A DNA stretch of 64,000 nucleotides from Anthoceros angustus (taxonomy: Eukaryota; Streptophyta; Anthocerotopsida; Anthocerotales; Anthocerotaceae), in assembly GCA_010909165.1 (NCBI GenBank), contig VJWM01000106.1, forward strand, positions 186,001 to 250,000, in the 5' to 3' direction. Position numbers and translations under genes: made by a program. Below, in pieces: positions 1-10,622 of this stretch. Each line of letters begins with the position of its first letter. The first letter of the stretch is position 1. Below the pieces are notes generated by a model. That model had not been told where the DNA came from. It was given only the letters and a program-made list of their open reading frames with translations, and made no database searches.

Positions 1-290
1 CTTTCCGCATCCACCATGCTCCCACATTTTGCGTACATCCCAACCAGAGCTGTTCCCAAAAACACATCCGATGCCCAGTCGTGTGCCACCATGTCGGCAT
101 GAATTTTTCTGCCATACTCCAGATCCACAAGGCTTCCACATGCTTTCAGCACGCTGAGCAGGATCTGCTTGCTTGGCTTGCCTCCTCTCGTCTGTAGCTC
201 CTTGTGTTTTCTCAAAGCTTGCCGGTGCACATCCTGAGCCTCCCTTGAGATTGTGGCGTCCCAGGCCAAGACACTGGGTTGTGCCAACAT
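1..290 (-). CDS. PPR protein, 5' part only (PPR-E), truncated by window edge
   Basis: Reading the minus strand from the ATG at 290, an open frame runs to base 1 without a stop; an in-frame TAG lies just upstream of the ATG. The peptide begins MLAQPSVLAWDATISREAQD and continues through an L-type motif (LLSVLKACGSLVDLEYGRKIHADMV) into an S-type motif (DVFLGTALVGMYAKCGSMV). These are textbook PLS-class PPR motifs, whose family binds organelle RNA. The ATG is close to the PPR array with no obvious targeting peptide, so an upstream exon or a different start is possible. The start lies about 200 bp from the start of the divergent INTS9 gene, so the two probably share a promoter. C-terminal class (E, DYW) cannot be seen. 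Confidence 0.85.
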   Translation of the reverse strand, partial: MLAQPSVLAWDATISREAQDVHRQALRKHKELQTRGGKPSKQILLSVLKACGSLVDLEYGRKIHADMVAHDWASDVFLGTALVGMYAKCGSMVDAE

Positions 291-493
291 ACTGAACTAC
301 GAGATGATTTTCTAGCTGGAGCAGACGCTATAACATGTACATACTGCTTCAACGTGGGGTGTTTCCTTCCTTGACATGCACATATTCTGCAGCTGGTGTT
401 TGAGTCCTTGTAGAAGAGGAAGGCCCAGCAAAGACTCAGAGCTGGGGATGCCGCTGATGAGCAGTCTGTGTGGCACGTAAAGGACGCAACATT

Positions 494-3400
494 ATGTTCT
501 CCTGTTCCGTTACAAGCGTCGGCGAGCAGGCGTCGGCTGGCCTCTCGTGTCATGTGCTTGATATTTGCAACACTCGGATACTCCTCGAGTGCCCTCTTGA
601 TCTGAATGCTTCTTTGCTGTTTTTGCCTGCTCTGACTGCCGAGCGTGGCGCGGATGGCCTCTCTGCCCTTCCAGACCCCGATGCTCAGCATGTCAGCAAG
701 AAGCAGAAGGTGGTGGACAGCTCGTCGTGGTCGTCGAAAGAGGGGGGCTTGCCACATCCTTTCAAGGAGGTTCACAGGAAGGTGTTTGTTGAGCAGGAGC
801 CATGGTACAAGTTGGCCGACCTTGGGACCCTGGACTGGTCCTCCATCGACGCTGTGTTGATTTCAAACCCCAAGGCCATGCTGGGCTTACCGTATCTGAT
901 GCAGAAGCCTGGATTTTGTGGCAAGGTATCTCGTTTGCAAACTGTTTTTCATTCGTCTGTGCTCCTGTTGTTGCTGCTGCTGTTTTTTTTACTTTTTGTG
1001 TCGGAATGGTGGTGGCTCTCTGAGCTGATGCTTCCTGTTTGTTCAGGTGTATGTTACTGATGCCGTAGCCAAGCTTGGCCAACTTATGATGGAGGAAATT
1101 ATTGCATTGCATGTGGACTACACTGCACAATTCGGAACATCAGACTCTGGGCAGCGTCCCCTTTGGCTGGAGCTAAGCGTGCTGCCAAGACTAAAGGACT
1201 TGGTTGTTGGTGCCAAGCCTTGGCATAAGTGTAACTGGCACCCAATTTACAGGTCAAGCTTGTCTCTCAGTTTGAGTATGTGCATTGACTACTCTGCGTT
1301 GCTGGTGCATGCGATTGTGCAGACTGGTGGTGTGAGCGTTGTTTTACTGTGGTTAGAACAAGAATATCTACTTCAGCAGAATGATGTGACCAATTTATAT
1401 GGGGTGTTTTTTTCTTGTGCAGTGCAGGAAATCTGAGGACTTGCATGAAGATGCTGCACCGCCTCCGATATGGAGAGGTTGCTAGCATAGATGGGTACCT
1501 GGAGATCAAACCTGTGAGCTCTGGCCAAGGAGTTGGAACAGCAAACTGGATCATCACGGGAGCGGATACAAGACTTGCTTACATTTCAGGAGCTTTGTTT
1601 TGTGATAACCATTCTAGCATCTTCAATGCTGCAGCTCTTTCAGGCAGCCATTTCCTGCTGTTTGGAGAAGTAGAACCCGTAGACATAGAGCCCAGTTCGT
1701 CTCTTCTCAAGATTGATGGGGAGACATGCTCCGAGAGTGTAGATTGTGTCCCTTCTGAGAATAAGGCTGGCACTGCCGTAGGAGGGGATTCCCGAGCTAA
1801 GCCACCACCGGCTAAGAGGTCAAGTAGTTCACGAACCCCTTCCTTGCGTAACGTCTCCAATGCAAGGGTGCTGACACAGAAATCGCGCTCAAGTGAGAGC
1901 GAGTCACCACCAGTGCCTCCACCCAAGTTTTCTAGGCAGGGGAGCTCCAACAGTTATGCTACCGCTCAGCAGATTCTAACAGTGGAATGGAAGTTGAATT
2001 TAACTGCAATTTGCAAGGCTGTTTTAGATGCCACAACCTCAGGGGGTTGTGTTCTTATTCCAGTTTGGCCTTCTGGGTTCTTCATGGAGCTGATTGAAGA
2101 GATATCGTCTTCTCTGTCTGCAGGAGCAGTGTGAGTGTCTTTACGTCCCATCTGATGAAAGCAGCTTGTTGCAACTGCAAGTTTATTGTCGTTAGTTTAT
2201 GAAAGGTTGCTAGGCATCTCACCACCGTCTACTTATGCGCTATTTTGGGATGCAGAACAGTGCCCATGTTCTATATATCACCAGCTGCTGAGGAGTTTTT
2301 GGCTTATGTGAACACCATACCAGAATGGTTAAGTTGTTCGCGGCAAGAAAAGGTAGTTTCAAATACAACTCTCTTTCTCAGATGTCATGTTTGTTGAGGT
2401 TATGAGTTACAGGTTCGTATTTGACAATTTGGTGCCCTCAGAAACTGACCAGCACGTACACTGACCTCTCCTCCCAAACCACTGCTGCAGTTGTATGCGG
2501 GAGATCCTCTGTTTCGCCACATTGATCTTCTTCAAGATAAAAGGCTCCGTCATTTTTCTTGTTTGAGCTCACCTGAGCTTCAGTACGAACCCTTGCTGCC
2601 TCAGCCTGTTTACTTCAGCAATGCTTAAAATGTTGTTTCATGTTAATGCTTAAATTTTTGAAAGCTAACTGACTGTGATGTTGCAGACGGTGCTGGCAGG
2701 AACCGTGCGTAGTATTCGCATCACACTGGAATATGAGAATGGGCCCAGCTGTCTATTTGCTTGAACATTGGCGTCAGAATCCTCTAAATCTGCTTATCAC
2801 CCTGGAGGTTCGCAGCCAAGCTATTTCCTGACTTGAGTCTGGTGGGTCTTGACCAACAACTAACACCCCCTTGACTAATGTTGAGGCTTTATGGATGCAG
2901 TCTAATCTGGCAGTGGAGCTTGCCCTGGCACCATTTTTACCAATGGCTATGAAATCTTTGCATTTCCCAGTCCCTTCGAGGTTACGGTACGCTCTTCCTT
3001 AATAAGCTGTCTTGCCTTCCATCATTTGAGAAACCATGATACCATACTCATATGTGGGTCCCTTCTTATGGCAGTCCACAGGAGGTTGCGTGTTTGATAA
3101 AATTGGTGCAGCCTAACTCAGTGCTGGTGAGTCACAGCCATCTTATTCTTGCCGGCAGGAGGTGCTGCTAGAAATAATTGTAAGGCTTGACCATCTCCAC
3201 CTCTTAATGCTGTTCTGGGGATGATATTGTGTAGCTTCCAGGCACAGTACGAGAAAATCTGGATGGAATAGTGGCAACGTCATTTAACAGCAAATTTCTC
3301 CAGTACTGTGAAACGGGGAGGCCAATCTACCTGTCTAACGTCCAAAAGCATGTAACTGCCGACATGTCTTCGGACGTAGCTGCCAAAATGCACTTGGAGG

Positions 3401-3780
3401 AGCTGAAACTTGGAAGGTCTCCTGGTACATACATCTGGGGAGAGTTAAGCTGTAAGGATGGGAATTGGTCCTTGGATTATCCTCGTTTGACTCGACCCCA
3501 CAAACCCCGTCTCCGGTGGGGTAAGCTCAATTTGGAGAAGCTTTTGGCAGGACTTAAGGAGAGAGGTTTGGTCTGCATCTATATGAAAGATGAAGTCAGG
3601 CTTGGGGGAATTGGAAATGTGTCGGGAGAACGAGCAATTGTAAAGACTAGTGTTGTAGACATAGTTGCACCATACGAAGGGAGGATTGAAATAAGCGCCA
3701 ATGAGACCCATGTCAAGGTCAGTCATCTTGCTACTCGGTTGCTTGTTACGGAAGCTTTGAATAGCGCCCTTGAATCCTAA
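494..3780 (+). CDS. INTS9: Integrator complex subunit 9 (INTS9), 9 exons
   Basis: Exons read as 494-925, 1047-1252, 1423-2130, 2256-2352, 2491-2582, 2687-2807, 2901-2986, 3075-3126 and 3235-3780; all phases agree and give about 779 aa. INTS9 is the catalytically inactive metallo-beta-lactamase/beta-CASP partner of the INTS11 endonuclease, acting in the nucleus on snRNA 3' ends and promoter-proximal transcripts. Diagnostic stretches are CPLDLNASLLFLPAL near the N-terminus, KPVSSGQGVGTANWIITG, LIPVWPSGFFMELIEEI, TVPMFYISPAAEEFLAYVNT, RCWQEPCVVFASHWNMRMG and the C-terminal VKTSVVDIVAPYEGRIEIS. I chose ATG 494 (MFSCSVTS) because it aligns with the start of plant homologues; ATG 470 is in frame upstream. 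At about 780 aa it is longer than the roughly 660-700 aa usual, mainly from a Ser/Pro/Arg-rich insertion in exon 3. Confidence 0.93.
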
Positions 3781-4133
3781 AGTGAAACAACTTGAACTTC
3801 AGTGGTGCCGTGGTATCCATTTTGTGTGTGGTGTTGCATCCAATACCCTGCTTAACCCCTAAGTGACCGGGCTATTTTTCAGATTTTTTGAGGTCGATAA
3901 ATCTCTATTTTTTCCTCTGCCTGATCTACTGACCGTTTTCTTTTTCGGGCTCGATGGCAATTACCGGCTTCTCTTCCTCTTCCTTCCCATTCATGTACAA
4001 AAGTGACTTTTTGATGCACCATGTTTCGGAGACCTAAAATAAACATATTTCTTGAAAATGAGAGCGTTGCAGAAGTGAGAAGTTACAGCGTCACGATGGA
4101 TTGTCAAAAATGCTATAACGTTCCAACTTGTTA
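3781..4133. other. INTS9 3' flank, no gene seen
   Basis: This contains the presumed 3' UTR of INTS9. AT-rich tracts and several AATAAA-like strings occur (for example near 4037), compatible with polyadenylation. No further coding structure is visible. Confidence 0.5.
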
Positions 4134-4298
4134 GTAATTCATCCGGATAGGTTTGCAAGTTCCTCTCATTTTCTCACTCACTTTGTTCTTGCCTTGGAGT
4201 TCGATTCAGCTTGCAAGTAATTCATCTGATAGCTTTGCAAGTTCCTCTCATTTTCTCGCTCACTTTGCTGTTGCCTTGCAGTTCGATTAAGCTTGGAA
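4134..4298. repeat. Two-copy tandem duplication, 83-bp period
   Basis: The unit beginning GTAATTCATC at 4134 recurs at 4217. The copies differ by a few substitutions and a one-base deletion. Both contain GCAAGTTCCTCTCATTTTCT and end near TTCGATT.AGCTTG. The function, if any, is unknown. Confidence 0.85.
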
Positions 4299-4374
4299 GA
4301 TGTGGGATATAGGTTGTGTGACTTGGATCCATAGACATTGTAGGATGTGGTTTGTGTGACATGGATGCATGCAC

Positions 4375-4550
4375 GCAAGATTCTTGTAAAAATGGTTCCA
4401 CAATTGGGACAAGTAGCATCATAACCATTTAATCAAGAAGCAAGATAGGATTTGTGAAACAAGTGAGAACATGCATTTAGTTTTATGATCACTTGTTTCT
4501 TTTAAATATGATATAGACAAATGTTACACTTATGAAGTGCATCACCATCA
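4375..4550 (-). pseudogene. Decayed RING-H2 zinc-finger remnant
   Basis: One minus-strand frame, read without frameshift, gives DALHKCNICLYHI, a stop, KKQVIIKLNACSHLFHKSYLAS, a stop, then LNGYDATCPNCGTIFTRIL. The order C-x2-C, C-x-H-x2-H and C-x2-C is that of a RING-H2 E3 ubiquitin-ligase domain. The cysteine expected after H-x2 is Tyr (TAT, one base from TGT). The second stop is TGA at the position where RING-H2 domains usually have Trp (TGG). The first stop is TAA. No start, flanking exons or other domain are seen, so this is a dead fragment, perhaps carried by a transposon. Confidence 0.6.
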
Positions 4551-4579
4551 AAAATAATCTTTTTATTTAACGTGATCAC

Positions 4580-5763
4580 TATTAACACCAAAAAATATCA
4601 AAATATTGATTGGTCTCATAATTTTACTACCATCCAATATAATACAAAAATTAGGACGATCCCACCGAAAACCTCTTTCACGACTTTGAGAAATTTTGTT
4701 AATCTTTTTATGTGCTCTCTTCCACGCAGCTTGATAGATATTACAAGTACCCATGTGGTTTACTCACTCAAGCTCAAAAGAATACATCAGCATCCCGTCA
4801 CCATGTACATATTAAGTTGTTTTTTTTTCTTTTTTTAAAGAAAGAAGCTACTACTTTTGTGCTTTTCTTGTAGGAGTTGCATCATTTTTGTTCTTGATTG
4901 TCTGGAGTTCTTTGTGTGTTTGGGTTGTTTTCCGCTCTCCAAGCTTGTTTTGCCTTCAGGGTTTGCTATTTGGTTTCCAATCACTTTAGTTGTGCAGCTA
5001 CATTCTATCTTCCAATCACTTTAGTTTTGCAAACTTTGGTTGCTCCGTTGACTCTCTATCAAGGAGCTTGATTGTAATATCTTCTAATTATTAATGGTGT
5101 ACAAATTGTTCCTATGAAAAAAAACTATTTTTCTCGTGATTGTGTACCAAAATAAATATCCGCATATCTTCTCCCACAAGACAAGACCAGGGGAGAAAGT
5201 CGCCGCACAACAATGTGTTATATACCAATTGAATTGAGGATTTGATCGACTCCTATAACGAATATTTTATGTACCTACGTAAGACTGGAGACCAATCCTA
5301 TAAGCGGATAATGTAATGTATATGAGACTAGAGATCATCCTCCATAATAGGTAGAGCAAGCGAGCAATGGTGCTGCCTTGGGTTTAATGGTACTACTTGT
5401 ATGTGCCTAAAATCCATAGAAGGTTCATAACACATATCATGTCATGAACAGAACATACTATGACTGTGGGCAACATTTAGCAAGGATTACAATCGACAGG
5501 GGTGAGTAGTCGACAAACCCCTCGGGGTCAAACGGAACACGGTCATGCTTGGAGAACTCGAGGGCCGGGAACCTTTCTCTTTGTGGCTGCTATGCATAAC
5601 TATGAGAACCCAATTTTGATAGATTGTTCCTCTACCCAATACAGGTAGGAGACAGTACCTATTGACAAGGGGACAGAAGTCCGGCATTGCGGACAAACTG
5701 GACTGCAGCAGACTACCTACCTACTTAGATTACAGGTGTATGTAGGTGTAATCAGGCAGATCA
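4580..5763. other. AT-rich intergenic stretch, no gene recognised
   Basis: This runs from the RING remnant to the TELO2 stop. It contains homopolymer A/T runs (for example a T run near 4820-4836) and no frame with recognisable protein similarity. The last roughly 280 bases before 5764 are presumably the TELO2 3' UTR, since TELO2 is transcribed leftwards. Confidence 0.5.
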
Positions 5764-8700
5764 TCAGAGAGGGCGTAGGCTCAATGGCCTTTCAACTGCT
5801 ATTTCGAGAGGACTTGGAACTCTCAAATTTGCATGGGGAGCAGGCAAGGTTTCAACAGACTCTAGTCGCCTAAACACCTCCAGGGCCATCTCGCTATGCA
5901 GCTTGAGGCAATGCCATGCCATCTGCACAACCCGGTGACCCTGTTAATTAGCCCAGTAGTCTGAGCTAGCCACAATGGAAGGATGCGGGTCCTGTGCTTA
6001 CCGTGTTACATTCTGCGTCGGGGTCATCTCCTGCAATCCGCATGGCCCATTCTCGAATCCATTCTAGCCCGTTCGCAAGTGCAGCATTTCCTCCTCTCAG
6101 CGCAGCCCCAATGTCGGCGGGATGCAGTGCTACTAGCACCCGGGATGCAGCGTAAACCGCAGCCCGCCTAACGAACGGTTCGGGGTGGTTGGCGACACTT
6201 CTGTACCTCCAACCCAAATCCAACATTCGTATGGTAAGTCAGTAACTTTCATGACGAACCAGCCTACTTAGATACATTTCCGCATTAGAAGGAATGACTT
6301 GGTAATAACGCACCTTGAGCTTAAGAGGTCCAGGAGATGTCCCCCGAGTGGGGGAGCCTCTGGTTGCAACGATATACATTCCATGCAGGTGCCTAGCATG
6401 GACAACATTTGTGCTAGAACGATGAAGTCCCTGTTCACGAAGTCCACTCCATGGCTCTTCTGATCATACCTCCTCATAACAGGTAACATGAACGCTGCAG
6501 CTAAATGTGCAAATCCATGTCCTGAACGTGGGGCAGCAGGAGGACCCCCCATCCTCTCTTTGCGAAGCTGCATTGAGCGATTACCCCACCTTCGGGTCAC
6601 ACCTGGTATCCTATCTCCGACCCTGACTGGTATATCTCTTTCATACACTGGACCCCAGCTTAATAAAGTCTCTGTGCCGTGTGAAACATCCATCCAAGGG
6701 CCCGAACCCGAAGGACCCTTGCTACTCCCTGGTCCATACCAGGATAATTGATTTGATCCTGGAACTTCTTCAATAACTGAACGACCGGAACTCTGAGTGG
6801 CGCCAGCAAGCTCTCTCGGAGCATCTGCAGCCGTGAGGAAATCATGACACGTGGTGAACATAACAAGAATATATTCTGTTGTGCACAACCTACAAACTGT
6901 GGTAATATTGAATGGATGCAAAGAAGCCATCGTGACTGATGACCTACCTGACATCACACTAAGAATCAAGAGGCGCTGGCTTATATCAACCTGGGCCGAG
7001 TACAGCTCCCTCACCAGCACTTCGACTGTCTTCATTGGGGAGCAAACAAGCAAACTTACAAGAGCATTATGTCTCCTTATCTCGGCAGATTCTTCCTCCC
7101 CTTCCACAGCAACATCGCTACATCGAACATGGACCAAAGCATGCGTCAGATCTTGGGCGATGATTTCCAACTCATCTGGCTTTGCTCGGATAAGCTTATC
7201 CAAAACTTGCAGGGCTTTCTCCACCTACAAAAAGTTCCAAAAGTCAACAACTTGGACATAAGAATTTGGTAATCACCTACAACTTTTGACATGGAGGATG
7301 CCAAGTTTTTGTTTCAACAAACAACTCACCGCATCAGGATGATCTCCTTTCCTTAGATCAGTGGCACATTCCGTAAGATGTACAGGGAATTTCCCTCTAT
7401 CCAAATCCCCAGTGTCATCTGCCATGTCGTACGGCTGAAATTCACTTTCAGAATCAGATGCGCCACTTCCTTCAGCATCATCTAGCCCATCGTAAGGGCT
7501 GTCGTCCAGATAGTTCACAACCACATCTGGATCATCCTCAATCTGTTGTTTCTTACGCCCTGGTTTTGTTGATCTTTCCTTCTGTTCTCCCGGGCTTCCA
7601 CTCTGTTCCTTCACATCATCCTCCACTGGCACCGCTCCAGCACTGAGATCTAGTGCTGCAATCACTGACTCAGATGAACCTTTTGTGTTTCCTCTGCTGG
7701 TATCTGGCATGAGGTTATCCCAATCAAGAAGATCCCTTTTTGTCTCCTTGTCACGCTCATTAAGCCACAAGGGGTTTTCGGGAGTTGCAACGATTGATAC
7801 AGCAAATGCCACCCGAGCTGCCATGTCTTGTATCTCTGCAATGGGACTGTGCAACCTGTCTATGACAAAATCAACAAAATGTCAAAAGAATTACTTAAGA
7901 CACAGGAATAACCCCAATCAGAGACACGTCACGAATGTCAAAGAGACACAAATCCCTCAAATGCTCACTAACGCAGGTCACATGTCTTACTTGTAATTCC
8001 ATCGAACACAAATTTCTGCAAGTTTTCCGTACTGTTTAACTGCTCCCTATTCATTGCTTGCAAACAAAATCCAAGAGCAGCAGTCACATCTGTGTAGAAG
8101 AGTTAAATGTCCCAAGATCAACCAAAGTGTGTGGAAGCACAAAGAAGGCAACACAACAATTGGTGATTAGACAAGCACAAAACAACTGAAGTTTGCAAGG
8201 ATACAGGCCTGGTGACGTAGTGGAGCAGATTGTATAAAACGCACCGGAGACCATGTCTCTGCAATGCGCTTAACTGCTAACTTGTTCAATCCCCTCTCTG
8301 ATACTTGCTCATTCCCCAAAACACCATAATCCAGCAGCCATTTTAAGCAACGAACTGGAAATACTCTTGACAGCAAGAATGTCTCCAACAGTATATTACT
8401 GAAACAATAAAAGTTACGCAGCAATCACAGTAGATTAAAAATACAGCAGGAGTGTTTTTTTCAAAACAAGGCATACACACTCTATCCACCAAATTGCACC
8501 TGTGCATTGGCTGATGGAGGTCGCCAAACAGACTCCATAATATAGAACGGGCCTGAACATTGGAGATGTCTGTAGCTTCCATCTCCCTCAGTAGCATTTC
8601 TGCCCATCTTTCCATTGCGTGCGAATCTTTAAAGGAATCAGCAACCAATTGCCAGGGAGTGGATGGTACATGAACTGGGGAACTTGTCACTGCCTGTGCT

Positions 8701-10283
8701 ACATATTCAGTCTTACTATGTATTCCTGTGTCCTCTTGAACATACTGAAGCAACAGAGGAATCATCTGCGAAGCAACAACATCTGGCCCACCAGTAAGAT
8801 TAGTGCCGAAACAGATGCCATATTTATATTCACCAATTTCTGACTTATTCACTGTTTCCACGTGAACAGAACACAATTGATGGCCTTGAACTGGTAACAA
8901 AGAACAGAAAATCCCTGAATGTACCTGCATGTCCACGTCTGCAAAGACGGGCTAGTGTCTCAGCGATGAAGCTGAAGACAGGATCAGACCCTTTCAGACT
9001 TCCTGAGATGTCCACCCATCGTTCCTCTGCTGTTGTCAGCAGCTGTGATGTCACGATGGTGAAGTAAAATCTGAATAGTGAAGGGAAGACCACACCACTC
9101 TTCGTGTTTTTCTTCTACAGAGTCTGGCAAAACAATGAGAAAAGAGCAGGGGAGGATACGGAGAGCGCAGCTCTGCTGGAGCGCTCACTTCCACCCTGTC
9201 AGGAATGGATGCGACTACTTGTGCCACTTTCCGTAACAGTTGCACATCAAAGGTGTTCATCCTCGACTCCACACGAGTATGAGCAGCACTCTCACTTTCC
9301 TGCTTGGTAATGTCTACAAAGGACATTGCAATGCCTTTAACACCCAAACTCCTCACGAGGATTAACACTAGCAGGCTGGAAACCAGAAGCAAATTTCTAC
9401 GTTAGGAAACGATCCACACACACCACCTTAACAAACCAATGATCGTAAAACTTATCCACGTATCAAAACTAACCGTTCAGCTTGCCGAGATGCAGCCTTG
9501 GAATCCCCTGGTTCCTGCATCAAAGGATCTGGTCTAAGCATGGGAACCAGAGCGAGCAAAGAATCCACTGGGCGAGCGTTGATGAAGAAGGCATCAAAAT
9601 ACACATCCCGTGCTGCAGTTGGAAAACATGCCAGCCAGTCGGGAGCCACCTCTACACAAGTCATCACACCAAGTAGCACTCAGCACCAAGTAACCGGAAT
9701 TCTCAAGCAAAAAGCAACACCAAAACTAAGAGGAGAGGGAGAAATACTCAACGGTCCAACAACACATTGGCTAGCCCGGAAAACAATCCACTGCGACAGA
9801 ACAACATCCACAAAGCTGCTTCCACCTCCTCCTCATGGTTACTCGCCAGAGCTAGCCCCCGACACGCAGCAGTAAGCTGCAAGATGATCAGAATCCAATG
9901 TTGGCCCAAGCATTCAAACAAATGAAAAAAAACGAGCAATATAAGCAGTCTAAGCCATTCCAATACCTCCTCGATGGCACGTATCGTACCATCCTCCGGC
10001 CAGTCTGCAGACAATCAGCAATTACCACCGAATAAGCACCCGGCGCCACAACTCCGTAACCTATAACCATCTCTCAGGCATGTTCATCCGAATTACCGTA
10101 CGGAGGAGGTCCAGAGGAGCCGTGCAGAAGCGAGGCTACTAAATGCAGGCCTGCCATGACGCAATTCACGTCTTTGGCGTCCACTATGACATATCTCAAC
10201 ATGCGGATTAGGTCCCTCAGCATCTCCTCCACGCTCCTCGAACCGGCGAAGAAGACGTCTTCCAATTCTTCCTCCTCCGCCAT
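5764..10283 (-). CDS. TELO2: TELO2 / Tel2 homologue (PIKK-stabilising cochaperone), 14 exons
   Basis: Exons, 5' to 3' on the minus strand: 10097-10283, 9967-10004, 9753-9876, 9474-9651, 9160-9375, 8925-9070, 8500-8782, 8205-8398, 7991-8089, 7330-7859, 6948-7224, 6314-6824, 6002-6200, 5764-5922; phases agree, giving about 1046 aa. TELO2 acts in the TTT complex (TELO2-TTI1-TTI2) with Hsp90/R2TP to mature ATM, ATR, TOR and other PI3K-like kinases. Evidence is the alpha-helical repeat sequence with family hallmarks: YVTAALGFCLQ, the LDWDNLMPD segment, an acidic Ser-rich tract followed by FQPYDM, DELEIIAQDLTHALVHVRCSD with VEGEEESAE, VDISQRLLIL and FVRRAAVYAASRVLVALHP. ATG 10283 (MAEEEELED) was preferred over in-frame ATG 10349. 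The exon 13 acceptor (6200 or a few bases upstream) is the least certain join. Confidence 0.9.
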
Positions 10284-10622
10284 AGCTCCTCCAGTTGTCC
10301 GCCACAGACGATTTTCGTTGTACCAAGCAACTGATCTAAAAGATCCCAAGCGAAGCTAAATATGTACCAAGCTTATACACGAAGCGAAGCAAACAACCCG
10401 TCTAAGAAAAGCCCAAGCGAAGCTGATACAAGCGTGGTCGTTTTTGGGCGGGAAACCGGCGAGGAAGGAGGTCCAGCCAGCTGAGACGCGCTGGTGTACA
10501 GACATAGACGTATCGTCATGGAGCACATGAGACGTGAGGCGCAAATCAGACTGCCCTGTTCCTTTTGCTAATTCACCTTCTTCCTTGCATGCGCTTCCGG
10601 CTTTCAATTCTGTTGCGTTTTA
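10284..10622. promoter_or_regulatory. Bidirectional promoter region between TELO2 and SMC6 with E2F-type site
   Basis: The start codons of TELO2 (minus) and SMC6 (plus) are only about 340 bp apart, so both promoters must lie here or in the genes. Bases 10448-10455 read GCGGGAAA, the reverse complement of TTTCCCGC, which fits the plant E2F consensus TTTSSCGC. E2F sites drive S-phase genes, consistent with chromosome-maintenance functions on both sides. The site is seen in the sequence; its use is inference. Confidence 0.5.

Noticed and set aside
6268-7224. 318-codon minus-strand frame as a separate gene
   Set aside because: It is TELO2 exons 11 and 12 read through an intron that happens to be open; flanking exons match TELO2.
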